From Camellia lanceoleosa (Eukaryota > Streptophyta > Magnoliopsida > Ericales > Theaceae), in NCBI GenBank assembly GCA_025200525.1, contig CM045761.1, positions 80,443,551-80,507,550 on the forward strand: DNA of 64,000 bases, in the 5' to 3' direction. The position numbers and the translations under genes are program-made. Positions 11,852 to 20,882 of this stretch are shown piece by piece; the first letter of the stretch is position 1, and every line of letters begins with the position of its first letter. Under the pieces are notes generated by a model. That model was given only the letters and a program-made list of their open reading frames with translations. It was not told the DNA's origin and ran no database searches.

Positions 11852-12834
11852 TCAATGATAGAATTTACGTAAATGTGTCAAATTCCAAGGCTGTGGCAGG
11901 CTTCTTCCTGACATGTCTGAGAGCCAATATGCCCCTGTTCCTACGATGGATTCTATCTGATAGGGGCCGCCCCAGTTTGGACCCAATTTTTCATCGGCCG
12001 GTCTCCGGTCGGCTGGAAGTACTTTCTTTAGGACAAGCTCTCCTGGCGTGTATCGGCGCAACTGAACTCGCTGATTAAACGACTTGGCGAGCTGCTGCTG
12101 ATACCGTGCCATGGATGCCAGGGCGCGGTCTCTTCGTTCTTCGATTAGAATCAGATCTAGGGCAAGCATCATGTCATTTCAGCCCATATCAAAAAATTGC
12201 GATTTTAGAGTTGGGAGGCTGACCTCCAGGGGTAAGATTGCCTGGGTTCCAAAGCATAGAGCAAATGGCGTTTCTCCAGAGGATCTCCTCGGCGTAGTAC
12301 AATGAGCCCACAATACACTCGGCAATTCTTCGACCCATTTGCCTTTAGCTTTTTCCAGCCTCTTTTTGATGCCGTCCAAGATGGATTTATTAGAGGCTTC
12401 GGCCTGACCATTGCTTTGGGGGTAGGCCGGTGTCGAGAAGCAAGGCCGAATGCCATATTTGCTGCATAACTCTCGATGTACGCCACAATCGAACTAGGTG
12501 CCATTGTCTGAGATGAGAGCTCTCGGAATGCCGAAACATGTTATGATGTTTCTCCACACGAAGTGTTTAATGTCGGCATCTCGTATATGTGTTAAAGCCT
12601 CCGCTTCAACCCATTTTGTGAAATAGTCTGTCGCGACGATTAAGAATCGCTTGTTTCCTGGGGCCCTGGGCAATGGTCCTACGATATCAAGTCCCCACTG
12701 AGCAAACGGCCAGGGGCTGGTGATAGAGTTTAACTCTTCGGCAGGCAGATGGGTTAATGGGGAGAACTTTTGGCACTGTTCGCATTTTTTTACATAACTC
12801 TCCACGTCAGCTCTCATTGTCGGCCAATAATATC
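11852..12834 (-). pseudogene. Integrase of element C (two stops, otherwise well preserved)
   Basis: Frame segments at 12817-12494, 12504-12179 and 12172-11852 give the zinc-finger end (CEQCQKF), the catalytic core (WGLDIVGPLP with the first Asp, ISDNGT with the second Asp, NGQAEASNKS with the Glu) and the C-terminal domain (GPYQIESIVGTGAYWL). A TAG near 12834 splits the zinc finger from the preceding RNase H frame. A TAG just after DNGT, where Gln is usual, splits the core. A third stop lies near 12175. All three catalytic acidic residues survive. No chromodomain follows, as expected for Tat. Confidence 0.9.
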
Positions 12835-12835
12835 C

Positions 12836-13693
12836 CTACATTATAGCTCGATGGGCCAGGGAGCATCCGCCAGAATGGGCACCGCAACTGCCCTCATGTA
12901 TCTCTGTCAGAAGCTCCACCACTTTGTTGGGGCGGACGCATTCCAAATATGGACCAGAGAGGGACTTTTTGTAAAGCCCTCCTTGCGGATCCAGATAGTA
13001 TCGCAGGGCTTTATTTCGCAGCTTGTGTGCTTCTTTTTTGTCCTCTAGGAGTTGTTCAGAAGAGAGGAATGCAGCAATGAGGTCCATCCAGCTTGGTGCG
13101 GATTCTATAACGTTGACATGGATTTCCTCCGAGGGGCCAATGCTCGGCTCTGGGATGAAACCTACTTCGATGGTCCGTTTGATCTCAGAATTGATGGCGG
13201 AGGCTAGGCACGCCAAGGCATCCGCGTGTGTGTTCTGGTCATGTGTTATTTGGTTCAGTTCGTGATGGTCAAATTTTGCCAGCAAGGAATTGGCCATTTT
13301 CATATAGGCCGCCATACGGTCGTTTCTTGCCACGTACTCTCCCTTTAGCTGATTGATTACCAATTTTGAATCACAAAACACAAGCAGACGCCACGCGCCG
13401 AGAAGGTGCGCATTCTGTAGACCAGCTAAAAGGGCTTCGTACTTGGCTTCGTTATTTGATGCTTCGAAGCCAAGCTTGACGGCCTGCTCAATTACTGCGC
13501 CGTCTGGAGACATGATTACAACTCCGGTGCCACTGCCCCTTTGGTTAGATGATCCATCACAGTATAATTGCCAAATATCCCCGACATAAATTCTCCAGTT
13601 CGGCTTTGGTAGAGCTTCGGCCTTTGGTCGAACTTCATCAGGTTTGAGGTTGGCAAGCTCGCCGGTGAATTCGGCAACAAAGTCGGCCAACAT
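12836..13693 (-). pseudogene. Archaeal-type RNase H and integrase zinc-finger start of element C
   Basis: This 285-codon frame begins at the Met of MLADFVAEFTG and carries a second RNase H: CDGSSN (Asp 46), NEAKYEALL (Glu 86), FCDSKLVINQL (Asp 108) and THADALACLA (Asp 158), so the D-E-D-D set is complete. It then enters the integrase zinc finger (HEGSCGAHSGG). An additional RNase H of this kind between the classical RNase H and integrase marks the Tat clade. The frame is offset from the upstream RT frame by what looks like one lost base near 13700. Confidence 0.9.
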
Positions 13694-15828
13694 CTGCCCC
13701 TTGATTGAGTTTTAGGTAAAAATCGAATGTCATATTGGCCGAGTTCAAGAGCCCATTTTGAAACAAGTCCTGATGCTTCTGCACTCCGTAGTATTGATCG
13801 GAGGGGATAATCTGTTAGCACCCCAATGCTATGTCCCTGGAAGTAATGCATCAGTTTTCTTGCCGCCATGACTAGGGCCAAAATGAGTTTTTCCAGCGGA
13901 AGGTAGCATGTCTCAATGTCAACCATTGCCTTGCTCACATAATACATTGGCCGTTGCTCTCCCTCATCCTCTTTTAACAGTACGGTGCTAACGGCCCTAT
14001 CGAAAATTGCCAGATATAGGATGAGCGGGTCACCAACAGTAGGTGTTGTCAAGAGAGGTACTAAGCGGAGGTAGGTTTTGAGTCCGTTGAAGGCTGATTC
14101 GCATTCGGCGGACCATTCAAAAGCCTTACCCTGCCGTAGTGTCTGAAAGAATTGTCGGCAACGATCTGTAGACCGGCTGATGAACCTGTTGAGTGCAGCG
14201 GCCATCCCCATCAACTTTTGGACTTCTTTTACAGAACGGAGGGAGCCGAGTTCCAAGATTGCTATGACTTGCCTCGAGTTGGCTTCGATTCCTCGATGAT
14301 TGACAATGTAACCCAGGAATTTACCAGAGCCGATTCCGAACGCACACTTGGAAGCGTTCAATTTCATTCTGTATTTGCGTAAGATGCTGAATGTCTTTTC
14401 TAGATCGGATATATGATTCTGTTCTTCTTTGGACTTGACCACCATATCGTCGATGTATACTTCCATAGTGTGGCCGAGTTGCTCTTTGAACATGGCGGTG
14501 ACCAATCTTTGGTAGGTTGCCCCTGCATTCTTCAGCCCAAAGGGCATAACTTTGTAGCAATAAGTTCCTCTTGGGGTGAGGAAGGCAGTTTTGTCCTGGT
14601 CATCTGGATGCATGGCGATTTGATGGTAGCCGCTGTAAGCATCGAGGAAGCTCATGTGTTGATGACGTGCTGTCGCATCGACGAGCTGGTCGATTCTAGG
14701 TAGAGGAAAACAGTCTTTGTGGCAAGCTTTGTTCAGATCCGTGAAGTCGATGCACACTCGCCAAGTCCCATTTTTCTTCTTCACCACCACTGTATTGGAG
14801 AGCCACGTAGGGTAAGTGACTTCTCTAATTGCCCCGGCATCAAGCAGTCTGTCTACCTCCTCAACAACGGTGGCAGTGTGCTCCGCGGCTGACCGTCGGC
14901 CTTTCTGAATGATCGGCTTACATTTTGGATCGACATTCAGATGGTGCTGTGAAACTGACAGGTCTATTCCCGGCATTTTGTACGGAGTCCACGCAAAGAT
15001 GTCAAGGTTGTTGAGCAAGAAAGAAATCAGCTGCTGCCTGTCAGCCTGATTCAAAGAGGCGCCGATTATGAAGAACTTTTCTGGGCTTCCATCAATGTCA
15101 ATTCGGTCTAAATCTTCTGTGGCCTTCTTATTTGGATACCGCCCAACATCATCCAGGATCTCGCGATTCTGCATCTCAATGGAATTTACTTGCAGTTCCT
15201 TTGGCGTTCTGGCGGCAAGGAGATAACATGCTTGTGCCGATTTCTGGGATCCGCGGATTTGCTCAATGCCGTGTTCTGTTGGAAAACGTAGCCGTTGATA
15301 ATAGGTGCTTGGGACGGCCTGCAATGTATGCAACCACGATCGCCCCATGATGAGATTGTACGGCGATGGCAGCCTGACAACCAAGAATTCCACGTCCACC
15401 ATTCTGGAACTTGCTCGAACGGGTAAGCTGATCTTTCCCAACGGGTACTCTGGAGCGGTATTGAAGCCGAATAGTGGATAAGGAGCCGGAGTCAGGTCTG
15501 ACTCGTTGAATCCGAGTTTGGTGAAGGTTTTATAATACATAACCTCTGAGGTACTGCCCTGGTCGATAAGAACGCGTTCGACGGTGAACCGGTTTACGCG
15601 CAGCTTAACAACCAACGGATCGATGTGAGGGAGTGTTACACCGATCAAATTAGAATTGTCGAAGGTGATACTTTTCGTTTCTCGAGGCCGCTTTGCTGGC
15701 GTGAGTTGCTGTTGGGGGCCTAGATGTGATTGGATCGCATGCACGGCCGGGGCTGATGGCAGCCTATATATCATGTGGACGGTGTCAAGCGGAAATGCAT
15801 CCTTCGGATGGGCAGGTGTTTCGATCAC
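13694..15828 (-). pseudogene. Protease, reverse transcriptase and RNase H of element C (long open frame)
   Basis: A 770-codon frame from 15828 overlaps the next frame and ends at 13516. Protease: VLIDQGST (catalytic Asp at residue 89, near 15564), the D-Q-G-S variant usual in Tat. RT: TWLSNTVVVKKKNGTWRVCI (residues 341-360), VMPFGLKNAGATYQ, and the catalytic YIDD at residues 458-461 (near 14457). Classical RNase H: about residues 600-700. After FLPKT (near 13710) the frame is lost by an apparent 1-base deletion, and the last 60 or so codons are out of frame. No stop interrupts protease to RNase H, so the enzyme part is nearly intact. Confidence 0.92.
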
Positions 15829-16242
15829 ACTCCTCCGAACGCATTGGTGGAGACGTTCGTCCTTTGCTAACTCCTCAAGATGATCTATTGAGGCATAGCG
15901 GCCGCCAGTTTCTTACTGTCGGGCCCGAGATCGTCGATCATCTGCCCGCGGGGGTCGCTCAGAAGCCTGGCACACCGTTTGTTTGGATTTTGCTATTTCC
16001 GAGGCCAGATCGCGACGAAAGCGTTCGTTCTCAGTGATGATGTTGTCCAACCTTTGTTTGGTTTGCCTAGCTTGTGCCATGGTCGCTTGTATTGTTTTTT
16101 GCACTCGGTTTGAAGATGAGCTGAGGTCTGAGGCAAGTCTTGCTGCGATGGTTTTTGGTCCAAGCGAGTTTGCTGGAATAAGGTCACCTCTCTGTGCAAT
16201 CTCGTCAGTGGCTATCGGAGGATCTTCAGTTATGTCTGCCAT
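15829..16242 (-). pseudogene. Truncated Gag of element C, capsid missing, in frame with protease
   Basis: Start ATG is at 16242, a short distance downstream of the PBS. The frame gives MADITEDPPIATDEIAQRGD, then a helical Gln/Arg-rich coil (MAQARQTKQRLDNIITENER) and a basic stretch, with TAA near 15913, and continues in the same frame into the protease linker (HLEELAKDERLHQCVRRS). A normal Tat Gag of several hundred residues has a capsid domain and CCHC knuckles between these parts; none is here. This looks like an internal deletion that preserved phase. The copy would need Gag from a relative. Confidence 0.75.
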
Positions 16243-16257
16243 GGATGTATTTGAGTA

Positions 16258-16275
16258 TTCCCACAGACAGCGCCA
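16258..16275 (-). promoter_or_regulatory. Primer binding site of element C
   Basis: The minus strand reads TGGCGCTGTCTGTGGGAA, 2 bp after the 5' LTR end. Element E has TGGCGCCGTCTGTGGGAA at its equivalent site. I recall this type as complementary to the 3' end of tRNA-Arg in Tat-lineage elements, but I could not verify the tRNA. Confidence 0.85.
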
Positions 16276-16277
16276 AT

Positions 16278-16680
16278 TGTGGAGATGTGGTTTGGAAATA
16301 CTCTTCGGATCTTGGAAGACGCTAGTGATTCTCAGCTAGTCACCTGAAAAAATACAAACACTCTGGTCGGGGATGCCGGAATTAGCACTCCGACGGACAA
16401 GTTAGTTCAGACACTCAAGATAGCTTGTTTACTAAGTTAAGTGAAGTGATTCTTGCCTACCTTTCTAAATCTGTGGTTCTTGTATTTATACTTGCTTTCT
16501 GGGCCTCAGGGCCCGAGCCTACTTTTATCCCATTCCCCTTTTATTCATTCGGAGCTACTGACTTCCGCCTATTCGGCTTTCCTAACGTATTCAACATCCT
16601 AGTCACGCAATGTGAAGCCGAATAGTATCTAATTTCTGGGGTACGCATCTTCCGACTCTTCTACTTATTCAACTCCCACA
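16278..16680 (-). repeat. 5' LTR of element C
   Basis: This 403-bp LTR has TGTGG...CCCACA ends. The minus-strand TATA box TATAAATACA lies at 16481-16490. It abuts the CCAAT duplication at 16681-16685. Confidence 0.95.
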
Positions 16681-16685
16681 CCAAT

Positions 16686-16925
16686 CCATACCTAGAATTA
16701 CATCAAAATGTCTAAAGTCCAAGAGTAACAAATCTATGTATAAGGTAGCATTCCCAATACGCATATCACAAAATTGACATACATATGTACACAACATAGA
16801 TTCCCCGGACGGAATAGATACACATAACAAATATGGCAATGATTCTAGAGGTTTACTCAATCGAGATACAAATGCATAAGTTACAAATGAGTGTATTGAT
16901 CTGAAGTCAATTAACATAAAAGCAT
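16686..16925 (-). pseudogene. Aspartic protease of element B, N-terminal part (interrupted by element C)
   Basis: The minus-strand frame gives LIDFRSIHSFV, where the family has L-I-D-S-G-S/T-H-S-F. The catalytic Asp is present but the next residues (S-G) have become F-R, so the active site is lost. The frame ends DVILGMDW at the CCAAT duplication, and the domain resumes at 6446 on the far side of element C. Protease would mature the Gag-Pol polyprotein. Confidence 0.85.
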
Positions 16926-17203
16926 CCTGATTACATATAGAGATAGTACTTGAGATGACGACTTCTGCGTTCCGTGTATCGCCCGAAACGAGCGCAAAGA
17001 CTCTCCTGCCTCACGGTGTCTCTGGTAGTAGTAGGCCCCGTAGTGTTTCCCGATTTTGGGATCGATCCAGTTGAGCTAGCAGCTAACTTCCCACTGTTTT
17101 GATTATAATCCCTGTCCATATGCCCTGTTTTACCACACTTAAAGAAGGCCCCTGAAACACGGTAGCAAACCCCAGGATGTCTTTTACCGCATTGGCTACA
17201 CAT
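16925..17203 (-). pseudogene. Nucleocapsid (zinc knuckle) region of element B
   Basis: The frame shows MCSQCGKRHPGVC and then FFKCGKTGHMDRDY. The second is the CCHC knuckle position, but its first Cys is Phe and its last is Tyr, so two of four zinc ligands are lost. It follows gag and precedes protease, as in other chromoviruses. Confidence 0.8.
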
Positions 17204-17321
17204 TGGAAACGTATCTCTGGAAGAGTTTGAAGTGCTCGAGGAGCCCGTATTCTGTCTCTTTGAAAGTATTTTCTTTGAAAAAGCCCTACCTTTTACTTTT
17301 CCAAGTAGTTGATGGTTTACT

Positions 17322-17985
17322 CTACCTGGGTATGTTAGCTTTTGATATTAGGGCCCGATCTAGCACATCAATATAGGTTTCTAGCTTTAGTACATTCACC
17401 TTCTCTAATATATCATCTCGAAGACCACCCTCAAACTTTCTCACTTTCTTATAGTCAATGTCGACCATGTGTGGCGCAAATCTAGCCAATTTAGTAAACT
17501 TGGCCTCATACTCAACTACTGTCATGTTGCCTCGCTCAAGTTCCATGAACTTTGATACTTTCCTGCCACGAACACATTGTGGAAAGTATTTATCATAGAA
17601 AATCTCTAAAAACAGTGCCCAACCAATATCTTTCTGGTTCTCATGCATCAACATCCACCACCTTCTCACTTCATCTTCTAGTGTAAAGGTCGCTAGCAAC
17701 ACCTTTTGTGTTTCTAGACAAGGAAACACTTCAAACAACTTCTCTATGGAACTGTGGCTGTTTCATTTTCTTAAACTTTTTGGTGAGAGCTATGATTCGG
17801 TCATCGTTTTGCAAGTCGTGTACAGGCTGTACCGAAGGTGGAGGCGGAGGGTGTAGTTGGTGCCACTGTTGCTGCCACTGTTGTTGTTGCCTCAATGTTT
17901 CTGCCATGTCCTGTATTAATCTTTCCATCCTATCCGTTCTAGCAGTAGAGGACTCCTCTAATTCATCGACTCTTGTTCTCACCAT
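17322..17985 (-). pseudogene. Gag of element B (frameshift and small internal deletion)
   Basis: The first segment, 17985-17731, begins MVRTRVDELEESS and has a Gln-rich and Pro-rich run before FKKMKQPQF. The second, 17738-17322, is the Retrotrans_gag capsid core: LLATFTLEDEVRRWW, FLEIFYDKYFP and LERGNMTVVEYEAKF. The join between them lacks roughly 15-20 residues normally found between the 'PPxF' and 'EVFPC' motifs, and the frame changes there. The plus-strand Cys-rich frame at 17708-17992 is only the complement of the Gln/Pro-rich codons. Confidence 0.9.
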
Positions 17986-18222
17986 TATCTGATTAAACTT
18001 GCATTATTCTTTATACAAAAATGTACACAAGTATGCATATACATATTCAATTAAATCACAATGCAAGTAAATCACAAGGCACATAGCACATAGTCATTCG
18101 TTTCAAGATATTTAAGTTTATTCTCAATGCCTTCAGGTTCATATTTATCACATGAATGCATCCTAAATCTTTTCTAGACGCTCTATTGCTCCTTTGGACA
18201 AGTGTGTGAGTTATCAACTCGT

Positions 18223-18234
18223 GCTCTAATACCA
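18223..18234 (-). promoter_or_regulatory. Primer binding site of element B
   Basis: The minus strand reads TGGTATTAGAGC, 3 bp after the 5' LTR end. It differs by one base from TGGTATCAGAGC, the usual complement of initiator tRNA-Met in plant Ty3/gypsy elements. Confidence 0.92.
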
Positions 18235-18237
18235 CTA

Positions 18238-20616
18238 TGTTATGACCCGAACCCGCCTCTGTAAGTTAAGGTCATAACCGGCCAGTAATTATAAGATTAC
18301 CGATGGCCTCAGACAAAACCAAACACACAGCATAATAGTAAAGGGGCCAAACAGAAGTAGTCCTAATAATTTTGTCCATTGAGTTGTGCTTACATAGCAT
18401 ACCAAAACAATTTCCACATATGTCATAATAACACACGCCAAAAACCAAAATAAACATCTTGTTTATCCAGGATCATACAACTATATGGCCAGCCAAACAA
18501 AAGGTCAATATACATAGGTGATCCAACGGATCCACCAAAATAGCAAAAAAGGGTGAATCAAGAGAGCAAAACAAAGTCTCGTGCGTGAGATGTTCAAGCT
18601 GACTTCCACAAAAACTTGGACTCCTCTCACATTCTTCACTGAGGCTAGGGTTGGACATCTCTTTGCTCACCTACATACATATAAATAAGAGTGAGCGAAA
18701 GCCTAGTGAATAATACCAAAGTAAAGAGGTTATATGAATGAAATTCTCTAATAGGTATCATCTTTGTCAAACACAACAAACGGCGTTAGGCCCATTCATA
18801 TTCTTATCAAATGTGCCAAACGGCCTCTGGCTCATTATATCAAGCAGCATCGGGCCCAATCATCGTATCAAACGGCCTTTGGCCCAATCATATCAAATGG
18901 CCTCTGGCCCATTATTTTCATATTCATGTATATGTGCATTTCACATTCATGATCATATTCAAACGGCCTTAGCCCCAATGCATCTGTATTCAGACGGCCT
19001 TAGGCCCATTTATATCCTTATCAAATATATGAAACGGCCTCAGGCCCAATTCATTTTCTTCAAAGACCTTATACAAAGACTTGACATAAAGCATACTCGT
19101 TCATAATTCAAACCATAATTTAAACTAACAAATCCATGAAGCTTATATAGAAGTAGCAGTTGGAAAGTAACATACTTGAAAATATATTTACTAAGATACT
19201 ACTCACAGTGTTCTGTCGATGGATTTGCACTTGTGCTTGACCCTACACATTTCATAACACATTAGGTCACAAACAATTCAATTCGTTCGTAACTTATTAT
19301 TTCTCTCAGGCCTCTTTTCTATCCCTTTAGTTCATTTACAAGGTTCAATGCATGCCTAAGAGTGCTTAGAAATGAAAGAGAATGGAAAATGGAACATAAA
19401 ATAATTTTTCAAAATTTCTGAAACTGGGCTCTCCGCTCGAGCATAGCTTTGGTAGCTCGAGTAGCCTGTAAAGCTATGCAAAAGTACTGGTTGCATGCAT
19501 TTTATGCTCGAGTGAGACTTCTAACACTCGAACGAGAAGCCTCGCAAAATAGGGTTCGCTCGAGCACAAGGTTCGACACCCGAGCCACCGTGTAAATCTT
19601 TGTAGAACTTCTGGTTGCCTTCATTTTCCGCTCGAGCGAAGAGGTCGATTTCTGGGTTTTCCATAATTTTGTTTGAAGTTCAAATCACAATTCCAAAGGT
19701 CCAATTCATGTTTAATACACTCAAATATGCAGGAACACTCCCAAAAACATATATTTGAAGATAACTCACAACCATGGTTCAAAATTCCATGGATTTAACA
19801 AATTTCAAACCATAAACTTTATATCTACACATTCTATGTTTTGTATCTTGCATAGATAAGCTTCAAGGCTTGAAATTAAGCTTCAATGCATGGAAATTCT
19901 TGCATGCATGTGTCAAACAACCCTCAAAACAACATGATCAACATGGTTTACATTCAAACATGCAATATTATGGCCAATTCTCACTTGCATGCATCCAATG
20001 ATCTCAAATTTACCAATCTTAGCTTAATTCATATATTTAACTTCACATATACTTTGAATTCACTTAGTTATGAACTTAAACTCATGAATTTTAGTTCAAT
20101 AACTCACCTAGAAGGTTCAACCTTTCCAAGTATGGCTAATTCTTGAGCCTAGCTTCCAAATTCCCATGCTTTTGAGTTCAAACCTCCAATTTTGTGCTCT
20201 CTCTCTCTAAAGTGTATTTCCAGCCAAGTTATGCAAATGAGCTCAAAAGAAAATGAGTATGAGTGTAATTAAGCTCTTATATATGCTTGCCTAATCAAAC
20301 TTGATTAAGGCTAATTAATTGTGCCTAATTCAATCAGTTTAACCTAATTATTTTGATCCGAATCAATTTTTAATTAAATCTCACCGAAGGCTCTAAAAAT
20401 CATGCTAATCGCAAAATATGGTCAATTTTAGTTTCTGTCCTCTTTACAGCCTTCAATTTGATCTTATACCAAAAAGTCGAACAAATTTTCCTACGGTGAG
20501 CAAATAGAAAATCAAAACTACCTATTAGCATATAATTGACACTCAAAATCATGTCAGGCACGTAATAACACTCACAATTAAGATTAATTAACATAACGCA
20601 AAACATGGTTATCACA
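18238..20616 (-). repeat. 5' LTR of element B
   Basis: This is a 2379-bp LTR. The minus-strand TATA-like box (20274-20286) lies about 335 bp from the LTR start. The CTCGAG-type motif cluster is at about 19434-19640 and the GGCC-type cluster at about 18775-19060. It ends at the CCTAA duplication. Confidence 0.95.
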
Positions 20617-20621
20617 CCTAA

Positions 20622-20859
20622 CACCGAGAAGTGAAAGGACGATCAAGCGGTACGACGGTAATCCAAATCCAAGGATTACGTTTTCCAACATAGCAGAGCC
20701 CACGACCGGCCAGCCTTTTGGCAAGCTTTTAAGACAAGCTATCCAAGAATAGCAGATGGAAAATGCAGTGACTTAAGAGCACCAATGGAAATGCAATGCA
20801 AATAACATATATCTGTAAATAAAATTTCACATCATGAAGTTCAAGTCAAGTTCTCTAAA
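20622..20859. other. Proximal leader of element A; no gene seen
   Basis: This is sequence between A's primer binding site and the site where B inserted. No open frame or other feature was recognised. Confidence 0.55.
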
Positions 20860-20877
20860 TCTCCAACAGAGTTGCCA
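20860..20877 (-). promoter_or_regulatory. Primer binding site of element A
   Basis: The minus strand reads TGGCAACTCTGTTGGAGA, 5 bp beyond the LTR end at 20883. It resembles TGGCGACTCTGCTGGGGA, which I recall from Ogre/Tat-type elements; the differences are all transitions. Confidence 0.7.
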
Positions 20878-20882
20878 AAAAT

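Larger units (their letters stand above)
6447..16680 (-). mobile_element. Element C: Tat-lineage Ty3/gypsy retrotransposon with an antisense gene
   Basis: The LTRs (6447-6847 and 16278-16680) are 401 and 403 bp and flanked by a perfect 5-bp duplication, CCAAT (6442-6446, 16681-16685). It sits inside the protease codons of element B. On the minus strand the order is 5' LTR, PBS, truncated gag, protease, RT, RNase H, a second (archaeal-type) RNase H, integrase, tandem repeats, then the non-coding strand of a plus-strand gene, PPT, and 3' LTR. The dual RNase H and the position of the antisense gene are Tat-lineage hallmarks. By eye the LTRs differ at about 26 positions, all transitions. Confidence 0.95.
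878..20616 (-). mobile_element. Element B: full-length chromovirus (Ty3/gypsy, Tekay-like) carrying a nested insertion
   Basis: The two LTRs (878-3296 and 18238-20616) both run TGTTATGAC...GTTATCACA on the plus strand and are flanked by a perfect 5-bp duplication, CCTAA (873-877, 20617-20621). On the minus strand the order is 5' LTR, PBS, gag, zinc knuckle, protease, RT, RNase H, integrase, chromodomain, PPT, 3' LTR. The reading frames are riddled with stops and frameshifts. Element C sits inside the protease codons. The total is 19.7 kb, of which about 10.2 kb is C plus its duplication. Confidence 0.95.

Noticed and set aside
17708..17992. Plus-strand Cys/Gly-rich small protein
   Set aside because: It is the complement of the Gln/Pro-rich codons at the start of element B's gag.
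18738..19106. 122-codon plus-strand frame in the B LTR
   Set aside because: It is made of the GGCC-type short repeats and is disrupted in the other LTR.
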